NCBI GenBank assembly: GCA_023702235.1
Contig: JAMQCR010000001.1
Location: forward strand, 2,790,001-2,854,000
DNA: 64,000 nt
DNA from: Neobacillus pocheonensis
GTDB taxonomy: Bacteria; Bacillota; Bacilli; Bacillales; Cytobacillaceae
Reading direction: 5' to 3'
Within the stretch, counting starts at the first letter, position 1. Every line of letters starts with the position of its first letter. Of this stretch, positions 31,991 to 42,168 are shown one piece after another. A program made the position numbers and the translations under genes. The notes under the pieces are model-generated. The model had not been told where the DNA came from. It was given only the letters and a program-made list of their open reading frames with translations, and did no database searches.

Positions 31991-32504
31991 GAGAGTAACC
32001 CTTCCATTGGGTGGATTACAATGACTTTTTCTTTTATATCCACTTTCTTTACAACATCATGAATATAAGGAATTAACAGATCTTTTCCACCTTTTCCTTT
32101 AACAACCCAAACATCATTAGCACCAGGGGAAAGAATTTCCGAAACCTTTCCGATTTCTTCTCCAGAAGTAGTGGTCACAAGACATCCGATAATTTCATGG
32201 TAATAAAATTCATCCTCTTTTAATGTCCCAAGCTGTGATTCAGGTACTTTCAGTATTCCATCCCTAAACCTCTCCACTTCATTGATATTATTAAAACCTT
32301 CAAACGTTAGTAATTCAAAATTTTTATGGCTTCTGTGGCTTTTGACTGTTAGTTCAGTAGGCAAGTTTGAATTTGGCATAAACAAATATAAAACATTCCC
32401 GGCTTATAACGTTTTTCAGGAAAATCAGTTTTCGATACGACTCGCACTTCACCTTTGATACCCTGAGTATTTACGATTTTTCCGACATTGAACCATTTTT
32501 CCAT
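31987..32504 (-). CDS. rimM: 16S rRNA processing protein RimM, one frameshift
   Basis: Assists 30S head assembly by binding S19. The N-terminal domain starts [20 protein letters not shown] at ATG 32504. The C-terminal PRC-barrel holds [22 protein letters not shown] and [11 protein letters not shown]. The frame breaks near 32400: GGAATG replaces an expected GGAAATG in [10 protein letters not shown]. The corrected length is about 172 residues. It overlaps trmD by ATGA, implying coupling. Confidence 0.93.
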
Positions 32505-32516
32505 AGCGTTACACCT

Positions 32517-32900
32517 CTAGCGTATATCTTCTATTATTCCGTCTTTGATGACTATTGTTGGCTGTCCTATTTCTTTCCATGAGTCTCCAATTTTTACCTC
32601 AACAAGGGCCTGAACTTCCTTTTCCTTTAATTCACTTCCTAGTGGTAGGATATGTAGTTGTTCGATTTGAAACTCAAGAAGCTTTGCTTTTTCTTGTCGT
32701 TTTTTTATTTCTTTTTCAAAGTGATTTTTTAATGCTCCTGGTGAAAAGGTTTTCGTTTTTTCCAATCGTTTCAGCTCGAACTGTAGCTGATCGCATTCCT
32801 TTTTCAACTGCAGCATTTTTGCTTGGTAATGATCGAAAAGATGCTGCTTGCTCTTTTCCGTTAATATTTGATTCACCACAACGGTTTGAATTATTTGCAT
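32517..32900 (-). CDS. ylqD: YlqD family protein of unknown function
   Basis: A 127-residue protein matching the conserved YlqD family found at this locus in Bacilli. A Lys/Glu-rich central region (about residues 20-80) is likely a coiled coil. It ends with the conserved ILPLGSELKEKEVQALVEV and IVIKDGII segments. No catalytic motif is visible. It lies between khpA and rimM and is intact; its position suggests a ribosome-related role, which is inference. Confidence 0.85.
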   Translation of the reverse strand: MQIIQTVVVNQILTEKSKQHLFDHYQAKMLQLKKECDQLQFELKRLEKTKTFSPGALKNHFEKEIKKRQEKAKLLEFQIEQLHILPLGSELKEKEVQALVEVKIGDSWKEIGQPTIVIKDGIIEDIR

Positions 32901-32945
32901 AATTGTGCCTCCTTTATAATAAATGCATAAAAAAAGGTTAGCAAA

Positions 32946-32970
32946 AAGGGAGGGTAATTACCCCTCCCTT
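32946..32970 (-). terminator. Hairpin between khpA and ylqD
   Basis: A perfect nine-pair stem AAGGGAGGG/CCCTCCCTT followed by TTTGC. The short U-tract suggests partial termination, which would lower ylqD-rimM-trmD relative to rpsP-khpA. Confidence 0.65.
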
Positions 32971-32987
32971 ACTCTAGATGCAAAAAG

Positions 32988-33218
32988 CTATTCACCAATT
33001 TCTAGAAAAATTTTCTTTTGTTGTGATGATCCTGCTGCATAAACAACAGTTCTAATGGCCTTTGCAACGCGCCCCTGTTTTCCTATCACTTTTCCTATAT
33101 CGGTCTTATTGACAGAAAGCTGATAGGTTACACGGTTGTCTTCTTCCACGACATCCACATGAACATCTTTCGGAAAATCAACAAGGGGCTTAACAATCGA
33201 TTCGATTAATTGTTTCAT
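32988..33218 (-). CDS. khpA: KH-domain RNA-binding protein KhpA (YlqC)
   Basis: A 76-residue single KH domain. The GXXG loop lies in IGKVIGKQGRVAKAIRTV. Relatives in Gram-positives form a complex with KhpB and affect RNA and cell-wall or division control. It is intact, 12 bases after rpsP, as in most Firmicutes. Confidence 0.92.
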   Translation of the reverse strand: MKQLIESIVKPLVDFPKDVHVDVVEEDNRVTYQLSVNKTDIGKVIGKQGRVAKAIRTVVYAAGSSQQKKIFLEIGE

Positions 33219-33230
33219 AGTCGCTTTCGA

Positions 33231-33503
33231 TTACTTGCTTAATTTAGCATTATGGAACTTTTCCATGATGCCTTGGTTTGAGAACAGGTTACGAACTGTA
33301 TCAGATGGTTTTGCACCGTCTTGTAACCATTTAAGAGCTAATTCTTCGTTGATATCAACTTTAGCTGGTTGTGTAACTGGATTGTAAGTTCCCACGATTT
33401 CAATGTAACGTCCATCACGTGGTGAACGAGAATCTGCTACTACAATACGATAGAAAGGAGTCTTTTTAGCTCCCATACGTTTTAAACGAATTTTAACTGC
33501 CAT
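33231..33503 (-). CDS. rpsP: 30S ribosomal protein S16
   Basis: A 90-residue S16, intact, with the family start [20 protein letters not shown], then [19 protein letters not shown] and [17 protein letters not shown]. The ATG follows GGAGGTG. It lies between ffh and khpA. Confidence 0.97.
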   Translation of the reverse strand: MAVKIRLKRMGAKKTPFYRIVVADSRSPRDGRYIEIVGTYNPVTQPAKVDINEELALKWLQDGAKPSDTVRNLFSNQGIMEKFHNAKLSK

Positions 33504-33636
33504 TTTAAATATGCACCTCCGAATAGTCTAACACAATAAATTATATTACCAGAATGTTGATAGGTTTGTAAAGTCTTTTTTCTTTACACGCTACAACGCT
33601 GGATAAATAACCCTATTTCACACACCTAACCCTTTT

Positions 33637-34989
33637 TTAGAAAGGTTTAAATGGAAATTTAAAGCCGCCTTTTTTCTTTCCTTTTTGCTGCATGCCTGTC
33701 ATTTGCTTCATCATTTTCTTCATATCTTCAAACTGCTTCAGCAATCGATTAATCTCAGGAACAGTACGTCCGCTTCCTTTAGCAATCCGCTTTTTACGAT
33801 TTGAATTCATGATTTCGGGATGATTTTTTTCTTCCTTGGTCATTGAACGAATGATGGCCTCAACATGTGCAATTTGCTTTTCATCAATTTGCAGATTATT
33901 CAAACCTTTGATTTTATTCGCACCTGGCATCATTTTTAATAATTCATCAAGTGGGCCTAAATTGCGAACCTGGCCAAGTTGATCCAAAAAGTCGTCAAGC
34001 GTGAACGTAGCTGTCCGCATTTTCTGTTCAAGTTCTTTCGCCTTTTGTTCATCAACATTAGCCTGGGCTTTCTCAATAAGTGTCAGGACATCACCCATGC
34101 CAAGGATTCTTGATGCCATCCGCTCAGGGTGAAACGGCTCAAGGGCATCCATTTTCTCTCCTAGACCAACGAATTTAATCGGGGTTTGGGTAACAGCACG
34201 AATGGAAAGTGCCGCCCCGCCTCGAGTGTCGCCATCAAGCTTTGTTAATACAACGCCGGTTAATCCGAGCTGTTCATTAAAGCTTTGTGCTACATTCACA
34301 GCATCTTGACCTGTCATTGCATCCACTACAAGAAAGATTTCATCCGGTTTTGTTAACTCTTTAATGTCCTTTAGCTCGTCCATTAACGCTTCGTCAACAT
34401 GAAGTCGTCCGGCCGTATCAATTAGGACATAATCATGGTGCTCTTCTTTTGCTTTGGCAATCGCTTGCTTTGCAATTTCTACCGGGCTCACTTGGTCGCC
34501 AAGCGAGAAAACAGGCATATCTAATTGTTTACCAAGAGTTTGAAGTTGTTTTATTGCAGCTGGGCGGTAAATATCTGCTGCAACAAGTAAGGGTTTGCGA
34601 TTATACTTCTTTCGAAGCAAGAGCGCAAGCTTTCCAGTCGTTGTTGTTTTACCAGCACCCTGCAATCCGACCATCAGGATGACAGTTGGAGGACGGTTGG
34701 ATGCAGCAATTTTGCTTTGTTCGCCGCCCATTAATTCAGTCAATTCTTCATTAACGATTTTAATAATTTGCTGGCCGGGAGATAAGCTTTTCAGTACTTC
34801 TTGCCCTACAGAGCGTTCACTAACTTTTTTAACAAAATCTTTGACAACTTTGAAATTTACGTCTGCTTCTAATAAAGCAAGGCGAACTTCGCGCATCATT
34901 TCTTTTACATCCGATTCCGATACTTTCCCTTTTCCACGGATTTTTTGGATTGTATTCTGCAGTCGGTCGGCTAATCCTTCAAATGCCAT
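33637..34989 (-). CDS. ffh: Signal recognition particle protein Ffh
   Basis: The SRP54 GTPase that targets nascent membrane and secreted proteins to FtsY. The N domain comes first. The G domain has GLQGAGKTTTTGKLA (about residue 107), DTAGRLHVD and TKLDGDTRGGAALS, followed by a Met-rich M domain ending in GMQQKGKKKGGFKFPF. The 450-residue protein is intact. It overlaps nothing, and ylxM lies 12 bases upstream in the same operon. Confidence 0.97.
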   Translation of the reverse strand: MAFEGLADRLQNTIQKIRGKGKVSESDVKEMMREVRLALLEADVNFKVVKDFVKKVSERSVGQEVLKSLSPGQQIIKIVNEELTELMGGEQSKIAASNRPPTVILMVGLQGAGKTTTTGKLALLLRKKYNRKPLLVAADIYRPAAIKQLQTLGKQLDMPVFSLGDQVSPVEIAKQAIAKAKEEHHDYVLIDTAGRLHVDEALMDELKDIKELTKPDEIFLVVDAMTGQDAVNVAQSFNEQLGLTGVVLTKLDGDTRGGAALSIRAVTQTPIKFVGLGEKMDALEPFHPERMASRILGMGDVLTLIEKAQANVDEQKAKELEQKMRTATFTLDDFLDQLGQVRNLGPLDELLKMMPGANKIKGLNNLQIDEKQIAHVEAIIRSMTKEEKNHPEIMNSNRKKRIAKGSGRTVPEINRLLKQFEDMKKMMKQMTGMQQKGKKKGGFKFPFKPF

Positions 34990-35001
34990 TCATGCCGCCT
35001 C

Positions 35002-35334
35002 CTAATCAAGTTTCTCAAGCTCGGCAACTGCTTCTTGCATTGCCTGCTTTGAAGGGTATTCATCTTTAATTAATTCTTTAAAATGCCTTAAAAGCCTGCT
35101 ACGCTCTTGAAATTTTTGAAATAATTGCAGCTTTTCCTCATACTCCTCAAGCATTGCTTCCGTACGCTTTATATTATCATATACGGCTTGGCGGCTAACA
35201 TCGTATTCATCAGCAATTTCTCCTAGGGAGTAATCATCTAAATAATAGAGAGACATATAGCTTTGCTGCTTGGGCGTTAACAACGAATAGTAAAAATCAT
35301 ACAGATAGTTCATTCGCGTCGTCTTTTCAAGCAT
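35002..35334 (-). CDS. ylxM: YlxM helix-turn-helix SRP-associated protein
   Basis: A 110-residue protein with a sigma-70 region-4-like helix-turn-helix ([37 protein letters not shown]). It is a conserved partner gene of ffh, and streptococcal relatives modulate SRP. The ATG follows GGAGGG. It has an excellent promoter containing a palindrome, and may be involved in its own control, which is inference. Confidence 0.92.
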   Translation of the reverse strand: MLEKTTRMNYLYDFYYSLLTPKQQSYMSLYYLDDYSLGEIADEYDVSRQAVYDNIKRTEAMLEEYEEKLQLFQKFQERSRLLRHFKELIKDEYPSKQAMQEAVAELEKLD

Positions 35335-35376
35335 GCTAATCCCTCCTTGTGTTAAGTGAAAAGCCTTTACAAATGT

Positions 35377-35405
35377 AGTTTACACAGTCAGACACTGTCT
35401 GTCAA
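35377..35405 (-). promoter_or_regulatory. ylxM-ffh promoter with a palindrome in the spacer
   Basis: A consensus -35 TTGACA (35400-35405) and -10 TAAACT (35377-35382) with 17-base spacing. The perfect inverted repeat CAGACACTGTCTG (35389-35401) fills most of the spacer and touches the -35. A repressor bound there would compete directly with RNA polymerase. The regulator is unknown. Confidence 0.6.
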
Positions 35406-35490
35406 GAACATGCCTTTACATGTTTAAGAGGTTAAAAACATTAAGGTTTAAATAGGAAAGTATTTTTGTAGATTTCATTTCTACATAAGG

Positions 35491-35518
35491 AAAAGCAGTA
35501 CTAAAAAATACTGCTTTT
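35491..35518 (-). terminator. Terminator of rnc-smc-ftsY
   Basis: A perfect ten-pair stem AAAAGCAGTA/TACTGCTTTT with an eight-base loop, 11 bases after the ftsY stop. The T-run lies in the 3' arm of the stem. Confidence 0.75.
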
Positions 35519-35529
35519 CAACCTCTATT

Positions 35530-36516
35530 TTATTCCGTTTTTTCCACTTGATCTGCGAATAATCCATATACATATCTTTCAGCATCAAATTCTTGGAGGT
35601 CGTCCATTTTTTCACCTAGACCGACGAATTTAACTGGGATCTTTAATTCATTACGAATAGCAAGAACGATTCCACCCTTTGCTGTTCCATCTAACTTAGA
35701 AAGAACAATTCCACTAACATTCGTCACTTCTTTAAATGTCTTGGCCTGAATAAGTGCATTTTGTCCTGTTGTTGCATCAAGGACAAGAAGAACTTCATGT
35801 GGTGCACCTGGTATCTCTCTTTCAATTACCCGCTTCACCTTTTCGAGCTCTTTCATTAGATTTACTTTATTTTGCAGTCGTCCAGCTGTATCACATAATA
35901 AAACATCTGCTTTCCGCGATTTAGCCGCTTGAATTGCATCAAACATAACGGCAGCTGGGTCGGACCCTTCTGCCTGCTTAATAACATCCACACCTACTCT
36001 TTCACCCCAAACCTCAAGCTGTTCGATCGCACCGGCACGGAAGGTGTCACCTGCCGCCATTAAAACATTTTTTCCTTCACTCTTAAACTTATGACCGAGC
36101 TTCCCAATAGTCGTTGTTTTCCCTACACCATTTACGCCGACAAATAAAATAACGGTCAGTCCATCTTCTTGAAAATTCAATTTTGCGGATTGTTCCCCAC
36201 TTGCATTGTAGATATCGACAAGCTTCTCGGAAATGACGCTTTGAACTTCCTCGGGGTCTTGGATATTATGCCGCTTTACTTCCAGCTTCAACTCATCAAT
36301 CAGCCTCATCACCGTATCAAAACCGACATCCGCTTGGATTAAAATTTCCTCTAATTCCTCAAAGAAGTCTTCGTCAACTTTCCGATATCTAGCGACAAGG
36401 TCATTTACTTTTCCTGAAAAGCTGTTTCTCGTTTTTGTTAAACCGTCCTTAAACTTTTCGGTAACAGAATCCGTTTGTTTCGTAATTTTCTCTTTTAATT
36501 TTTTAAAAAAGCTCAT
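35530..36516 (-). CDS. ftsY: Signal recognition particle receptor FtsY
   Basis: The membrane-side SRP receptor GTPase that docks Ffh. A charged N-terminal helix is followed by the NG domain with VGVNGVGKTTTIGKLGHKF (about residue 130), DTAGRLQNKVNLM and SKLDGTAKGGI, ending in the KFVGLGEKMDDLQEF signature. The 328-residue protein is intact. It follows smc and ends the rnc operon. Confidence 0.97.
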   Translation of the reverse strand: MSFFKKLKEKITKQTDSVTEKFKDGLTKTRNSFSGKVNDLVARYRKVDEDFFEELEEILIQADVGFDTVMRLIDELKLEVKRHNIQDPEEVQSVISEKLVDIYNASGEQSAKLNFQEDGLTVILFVGVNGVGKTTTIGKLGHKFKSEGKNVLMAAGDTFRAGAIEQLEVWGERVGVDVIKQAEGSDPAAVMFDAIQAAKSRKADVLLCDTAGRLQNKVNLMKELEKVKRVIEREIPGAPHEVLLVLDATTGQNALIQAKTFKEVTNVSGIVLSKLDGTAKGGIVLAIRNELKIPVKFVGLGEKMDDLQEFDAERYVYGLFADQVEKTE

Positions 36517-36532
36517 TTTTTCACTTCCTTCA

Positions 36533-39500
36533 TCAAGATTCTATCAGTTCCTTTGTATTCTCTAATCGAACAGATACCAGCTTAGAGACACCAGATTCCT
36601 GCATGGTTACACCATAAAGGACATCCGCTTCCTCCATTGTTCCTTTTCGGTGAGTGATGACGATAAACTGGGTTTCAGTACTATATCGCTTTAAATATTG
36701 ACTGAACCGAAGAACATTGGCTTCATCGAGTGCTGCTTCTACCTCATCAAGAATACAAAATGGGACAGGACGTACTTTTAAAATGGAGAATAACAGGGCA
36801 ATTGCCGTCAATGCCCGCTCTCCCCCTGATAAAAGCCCTAAATTCTGCAGCTTTTTACCAGGAGGCTGGGCAACAATTTCAACTCCGGTATTCAATAAAT
36901 CCTCTGGTTCCGTAAGCATAAGGTCTGCTCTGCCACCGCCAAATAGGGCTCGGAATACAGGTTCGAAGTGTTCACGAATTCCTTCAAATGTTTGTTGAAA
37001 CCGTTTCTTCATTTCTGCATCCATTTCTTCAATGACTTGGAAAAGGGTGTCTTTTGCTTCTTGAAGATCATTCCGTTGTTCATTTAAAAATTCATAGCGT
37101 TCGAATACCCGTTCATATTCTTCAATTGCACCAAGATTAACATTTCCTAACTCATCAATGGCCAATTTAATGAGCTTTACCTTTTTTCGGGCTTCTTCTA
37201 CGGAGATCGTTAATGGAAATTGCTCCTTTGCCCCCTCAAACGATAGTAGATATTCCTCTCGAAGTTGGGCAAGGCGGTTTTCAAGCTCCACATCCAAGCG
37301 GTTAATCTTTACTTCTTCATCCTTTAGAACCTCTACCATACCTTTATGAAGCCGCTTTAATTCTTTTGCTTCTAATTCTGCGTCTTCAAGTGTTCCTTGC
37401 AACTCCAGGCGTTCCTGTCTTCTTGAGGAAATAAGCTTGATTGTTTCCTCTTTATCCTGCCGCTTTTGCTTGGCAGCTGCTTCTAATTGTTCCTCTCCTG
37501 ATGAACTATTTGTCATTTCAGATGATAACAATTGAAGATCTTCGGTGAAAATCGAAAGTCTCTGCCCACTCTCTGCCAAATCTTCTTTTAACAGTCGAAA
37601 TCGTTCTTTCGTATTTAAAAACTGTTCATTTTTCGATGCAAACTCTACCTTTAATTCACTAATTTCATTGATAAGCACTTCTTTTGATGTTAAATCACTT
37701 GTTTTTTGTTCGGTAAGTTTGACAATCTGACCATCAAGAACAGCAATATCCTCTTTGTAGATTTCCATCGCGTTAGACAACTCTAATTTTCTTTTCACTA
37801 ATGTTTCTTGTTCTTCGGAGAATCGCCTTTTTCAAGATCATAAATCGCTAACCGGTCATTGATATTCTTTTCTTCGAGCTCTGAGTGATGAAGTTCCCCT
37901 TTCAAAGCCTGTTCCTCTAACCTTAATTTTTCGCCGTCTTTCCGCATGTTTTCTTGCTGAGATTCTTCCTTTTGGACATCTTCCTTTAAGGATTTAACTT
38001 TTGTTTCTAAACTCGCTGTTTTGTCATTCATAATCACTAGCTTTTCTTTTAAATCCTCAAGCTCTCCTTTGCGTGTTAAAAGCGAAGAAGTATTTTGCTT
38101 TATGGCTCCACCCGTCATTGAACCACCAGGATTAACGATATCGCCATCAATCGTAACCAAACGCACGCGATATTGAAGAATCTTCGCCAATTCATTCGCA
38201 CCTTTAAGATCCTTGGTGATCACAACATTACCTAGAAGATTATTCATGATTTCTGAATACTTTTGCTCAAACTTAACAAGACTAACCGCTGTTCCGATCA
38301 AAGAGGGATGGTTCTGTATAGTCGACAACTGTGCCGCAGACAATGGTCTTCCCTTAATAACACTAAGCGGCAAAAACGTTGCCCGACCAAAAGAATTCTG
38401 TTTTAAATATTGGATCGCCATACGAGCATCTGCTCATTGTCAACGACAATATGCTGCAGTGCCCCACCAAACGCAGTTTCCAGGGCTGTTTCGTACTCTT
38501 TCGGGACGGTCACGAGTTCCGCGACAGCACCTTCTATCCCGTTTAGATTTTTCCCTCGAGCCTTAAGAACTTCCTTAACCCCTTGAAAGAACCCCGAATA
38601 ATCTTCTTCTAGCTCTTCAAGCATTTCTTTTCGCGACTTTGCCTGTTGAAGGAGTTGATAGGCTTGATACAAAGTCTTTTCTTGTTTTTCATAATTTGTT
38701 TTCAAAGTCTCAAGCTTTCGCTGCTGCTCACGAAAAGTTATAACTTGCTGCGCTAACCTTTGTTGAATACCTTCTAAAGCTAATTGGATATGGGCTTTTT
38801 TGTTTTGTGCGTTTTGCCGCTCTTGGATGAATTTGTCGTTTTCAGTATCAAGTCGAGTGCTTTTTCTCTCTTGCGATTCAAGCTGTTGTTCAATATACTT
38901 TAGTTCATTTTTCGCACCAGCTTGATCGTTAAGTAGCTCTATATATTCACTTTTTAATGAATCAATTTTTTCATCCATATTTTCGGAATATAATTGCAGT
39001 TTCTCCTGCTTTTCTTTTAACAGTGCTTGTAGTTTATTTGCTTGTTCACCAAGGACTTTGACTGCTTCTGCCTGGGTATCTCGATTGTTTTTTAGCAGAC
39101 GAATCTTTTCAGTTAATTCGTAAATGTTCTTTTCTAGCTGTTCTTTATTTTGGGAAGCATTTTTCTTTCGTTCCTTTAAAACTTCTTTTCTTCCTTCAAG
39201 CTTTTCAAGTTCTTCACTTGCATGAAGAAGAACATTTTGTAAATCGGAGACGGATTCGTCCAAGGCCGTTAGATGATCCCTAGTTTCTTCAATTTTTGCT
39301 TCCTTTTTTTGCGCTTGAGCGGAAAGCTTAAGTTCTTCTTGCTGATGTTCCCCAATTAGAACGCTAAGTTTTTCCCATTTTTGATGAAGGTCCTCAATTT
39401 CGTAGACAGTTAAGGCCACTTCTATTTTTTCAAGCTCTTCTTTTTTTTCTAGAAAGTCCTTTGCCATTGAGCTTTGAATTTTCAATGGCTCTACTTGTCC

Positions 39501-40095
39501 TTCTAGCTCATGCAAAATATCATTGACACGATTCAAATTTTCCTGAGTTTCTAACAGTTTTGCTTCGGCTTTTTTCTTACGGTTTTTATATTTCAATACC
39601 CCTGCCGCTTCTTCGAAAATAGTTCTGCGGTCCTCTGCCTTACTGTTTAAAATTTCTTCAACCTTCCCTTGGCTGATTATCGAAAATGCTTCCTTTCCAA
39701 CCTTAATCCATAAATAAATCGATAATATCCTTAAGCCTACATGCCTGCTTATTGATTAAAAAGTCACTTTCACCCGAGCGGGATACCCTCCTCGTTACAC
39801 TTACTTCATTATAATCGATTGATAATCCTTGATCCTGATTGTCAAGCGTCAAGATAACCTCAGCATAATTAAGAGCCTTTCTTGAATCACTGCCGGCAAA
39901 AATGATATCCTCCATTTTGGATCCTCTAAGTGATTTAGCCGATTGTTCGCCTAAAACCCAGCGGATTGCATCGGTAATATTGCTTTTCCCACTTCCATTA
40001 GGACCCACCACTGCCGTTACTCCAGGGACAAATTCCACTCCAATTCGATCAGCGAAAGATTTAAATCCAATGATGTCCAATCTTTTCAAAAACAT
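36533..40095 (-). CDS. smc: Chromosome segregation protein SMC, at least three damaged points
   Basis: The condensin ATPase that organises the chromosome with ScpA and ScpB. The N-terminal Walker A GPNGSGKSNITDAIRW (about residue 32) and the C-terminal LLSGGERALTAIALLF and DEVEAALDEAN flank long coiled coils and a central hinge (about residues 500-650). The frame breaks near 39695 (two single-base losses and a Ser-to-stop change after LFMD), near 38435 (one G lost in NEQDARMAI) and near 37830 (one T lost in KGDFSEEQ). The corrected length is about 1,188 residues, normal for Bacillus. It lies between rnc and ftsY. Confidence 0.93.
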
Positions 40096-40146
40096 TTCTT
40101 ATCCTCCCTTTACTGACCGGGGTCTCTCCTAAGCAATCAATGATCA

Positions 40147-40890
40147 TTACAAGCTTGATTTTGCTTTCAGTACCTCCAGCGCCATTTGGGCGGCATGCTG
40201 TTCCGCTTCTTTTTTGGATTTACCTGTACCTATCCCTAATTGTTCCTCATTTAACGAGACTCTGGAAACAAATTCCTTATTATGGGCAGGCCCTTTTTCT
40301 TGGAGAACGCGATATTCAATCATGCCTGTACCATCTCGTTGAATTAATTCCTGCAGTTGGCTTTTAAAATCCATCACATGAGAAAAAGCACCCGCATTGA
40401 TTTTAGGAAACACCACTTTTTCGAGAAATTCAATGACACTCTCAATTCCTTTATCCAAATAAAGCGCGCCAATGAATGCTTCAAAAACATCCGCAAGGAG
40501 GGCTGGGCGTGCTCTTCCACCAGTCATTTCCTCTCCTTTTCCCAACAAGATTAATTTACCAAAACAAAGTTCGTTGGCAAAATCTACTAACGAAGGCTCA
40601 CAAACAATGGCTGCTCGGAGTTTCGTCAATTCCCCTTCACTCATCATCGGGTATTTTTTAAAAAGGAATTGGGACACTGTAAGCTCGAGTACGGCATCTC
40701 CTAAAAACTCTAGCCTTTCGTTATCTTCATAAGGCTTTCTGCGATGCTCATTCACATAGGATGAATGTGTGAATGCTTGCTTTAATAATTTTTCATTTTC
40801 AAAATCAAACCCAATAAATTGTTGAAAATCCTTAAATTGATTTTCTTTTGCGCGATTGTTCATTTCTTTTTCGTTCCCATTTCTGCGCAT
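40147..40890 (-). CDS. rnc: Ribonuclease III
   Basis: A double-stranded RNA endonuclease for rRNA and mRNA processing. The catalytic signature [14 protein letters not shown] and the downstream [15 protein letters not shown] are followed by a C-terminal double-stranded RNA-binding domain ([12 protein letters not shown] to AAQMALEVL). The ATG at 40890 is chosen because it follows GGTGGAGA; an upstream codon at 40908 is in frame. About 247 residues, intact. It opens the rnc-smc-ftsY operon. Confidence 0.96.
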   Translation of the reverse strand: MRRNGNEKEMNNRAKENQFKDFQQFIGFDFENEKLLKQAFTHSSYVNEHRRKPYEDNERLEFLGDAVLELTVSQFLFKKYPMMSEGELTKLRAAIVCEPSLVDFANELCFGKLILLGKGEEMTGGRARPALLADVFEAFIGALYLDKGIESVIEFLEKVVFPKINAGAFSHVMDFKSQLQELIQRDGTGMIEYRVLQEKGPAHNKEFVSRVSLNEEQLGIGTGKSKKEAEQHAAQMALEVLKAKSSL

Positions 40891-40924
40891 AATGTCTCCA
40901 CCTTGCATTTAATTTACACACTAC

Positions 40925-40954
40925 ATTACTTTAGTTTAAAAAACTTGCTGTCAA
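40925..40954 (-). promoter_or_regulatory. Candidate promoter of rnc-smc-ftsY
   Basis: A perfect TTGACA -35 (40949-40954), 18 bases from a weak AGTAAT -10 (40925-40930), between the acpA terminators and rnc. Confidence 0.35.
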
Positions 40955-40966
40955 AACGCAAAGAAA

Positions 40967-40992
40967 CTTGGCAGCACTGTTGGACTGCCAAG
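40967..40992 (-). terminator. Second hairpin after acpA
   Basis: A perfect eight-pair stem CTTGGCAG/CTGCCAAG with a ten-base loop followed by TTTCTTTG on the minus strand. It stands in tandem with the hairpin at 41007-41036. Confidence 0.6.
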
Positions 40993-41006
40993 TTCTATTT
41001 TACAGA

Positions 41007-41036
41007 AGAAAGCCCCGTTTGAAAACGGAGCTTTCT
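41007..41036 (-). terminator. First terminator after acpA
   Basis: AGAAAGCTCCGTTT pairs with AAACGGGGCTTTCT (one G-T pair), followed by TCTGT. It lies 15 bases after the acpA stop and separates the lipid genes from rnc. Confidence 0.75.
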
Positions 41037-41051
41037 GAGTAAATCCAACGA

Positions 41052-41285
41052 TTACTTCGTGCTATTTATGTAATTAACAGCATCACCAACAGTGCCGATT
41101 TTCTCAGCATCATCGTCAGAAATTTCCATATCGAACTCATCTTCTAATTCCATTACTAGTTCAACTACGTCAAGGGAATCAGCGCCAAGATCCTCTTTAA
41201 AAGAAGCTTCAAGCGTAACTTGAGACTCGTCTACTCCTAAACGGTCAACGATGATTTTTGTTACACGTTCTAATACATCTGCCAT
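41052..41285 (-). CDS. acpA: Acyl carrier protein
   Basis: A 77-residue acidic carrier. The phosphopantetheine Ser lies in [17 protein letters not shown] (about residue 37). The ATG follows GGGGAGG. It is intact and about 140 bases after fabG, with a TATAAT element in between that may give it extra transcription, fitting its high demand. Confidence 0.97.
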   Translation of the reverse strand: MADVLERVTKIIVDRLGVDESQVTLEASFKEDLGADSLDVVELVMELEDEFDMEISDDDAEKIGTVGDAVNYINSTK

Positions 41286-41308
41286 GCTTGTTCACCTCCC
41301 CTCAAGCT

Positions 41309-41314
41309 ATTATA
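41309..41314 (-). promoter_or_regulatory. Candidate -10 element upstream of acpA
   Basis: A perfect TATAAT 23 bases before the acpA start. The matching -35 region is weak, so the promoter is tentative. Confidence 0.3.
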
Positions 41315-41424
41315 GAGTATTTAACTAAAATAATACATAACGTTTTTATAAAAAATGCATTTTATTATTTGATCTTTAAGAAATGTCTATTGCAAGCAGC
41401 CCAGGAATGCTTCCACTCTTCCAC

Positions 41425-42168
41425 TTACATTACCATTCCGCCGTCGATATGGAGGGTTTGCCCTGTCATATAAGCTGAGTCATCGGAAGCAAGAAACGCG
41501 GTTACTTTGGCGATATCTTTAGGTTCTCCCAACCTTGCTAAAGGTATCTGTTTTAACATTTCCGCTTTTACTTCCTCAGTTAGTTTATCCGTCATATCGG
41601 TTGTAATAAATCCAGGAGCAATAGCATTAACCGTAATATTGCGCGTTGCCAGCTCTTTAGCCGTCGTTTTGGTCAAGCCAATGACACCAGCTTTTGCAGC
41701 CACATAATTAGCCTGTCCAGGATTACCGCTAACACCCACGATGGAGGCAATATTAATGATCCTTCCAACTCGTTGTTTCATCATTTGCCTTGTTACCGCT
41801 TTTGTAACCAGAAAAACGCCCTTAAGATTAATATTAATGACATCGTCCCATTCTTCTTCTTTCATTCTCATTATTAAATTATCTTTTGTAATACCGGCAT
41901 TATTAACAAGAATATCAAGTTTACCGAAATGTTCAATGGTATCTTTCACCATCGAAGTTACTTCTTCCGAATTGGAAACATCACACTTCACAGTAAAGGC
42001 ATCTCTGCCAAGGCCTTTTATTTCATCGACTACTTCATTTGCTTTTGCTTCACTGCCAGCAAAATTAATAGCAACATTTGCTCCCTGTCTTGCCAGTTCC
42101 AAGGCAATTTCTCTACCAATCCCTCTAGATGCACCAGTGACAAGAGCCGTTTTCCCATCTAATTTCAT
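41425..42168 (-). CDS. fabG: 3-oxoacyl-ACP reductase FabG
   Basis: An NADPH-dependent short-chain dehydrogenase that reduces the keto group in each fatty-acid elongation cycle. The nucleotide-binding [12 protein letters not shown] (about residue 11), NNAG and the catalytic Ser (INIASIVG) with YVAAK are present. The 247-residue protein is intact and overlaps fabD by four bases. Confidence 0.97.
   Translation of the reverse strand: MKLDGKTALVTGASRGIGREIALELARQGANVAINFAGSEAKANEVVDEIKGLGRDAFTVKCDVSNSEEVTSMVKDTIEHFGKLDILVNNAGITKDNLIMRMKEEEWDDVININLKGVFLVTKAVTRQMMKQRVGRIINIASIVGVSGNPGQANYVAAKAGVIGLTKTTAKELATRNITVNAIAPGFITTDMTDKLTEEVKAEMLKQIPLARLGEPKDIAKVTAFLASDDSAYMTGQTLHIDGGMVM

Noticed and set aside
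32916..32944. Promoter-like TTGCTA-17-TATTAT before ylqD
   Set aside because: The start of transcription would fall inside the ylqD ribosome site, so the message could not be translated normally.
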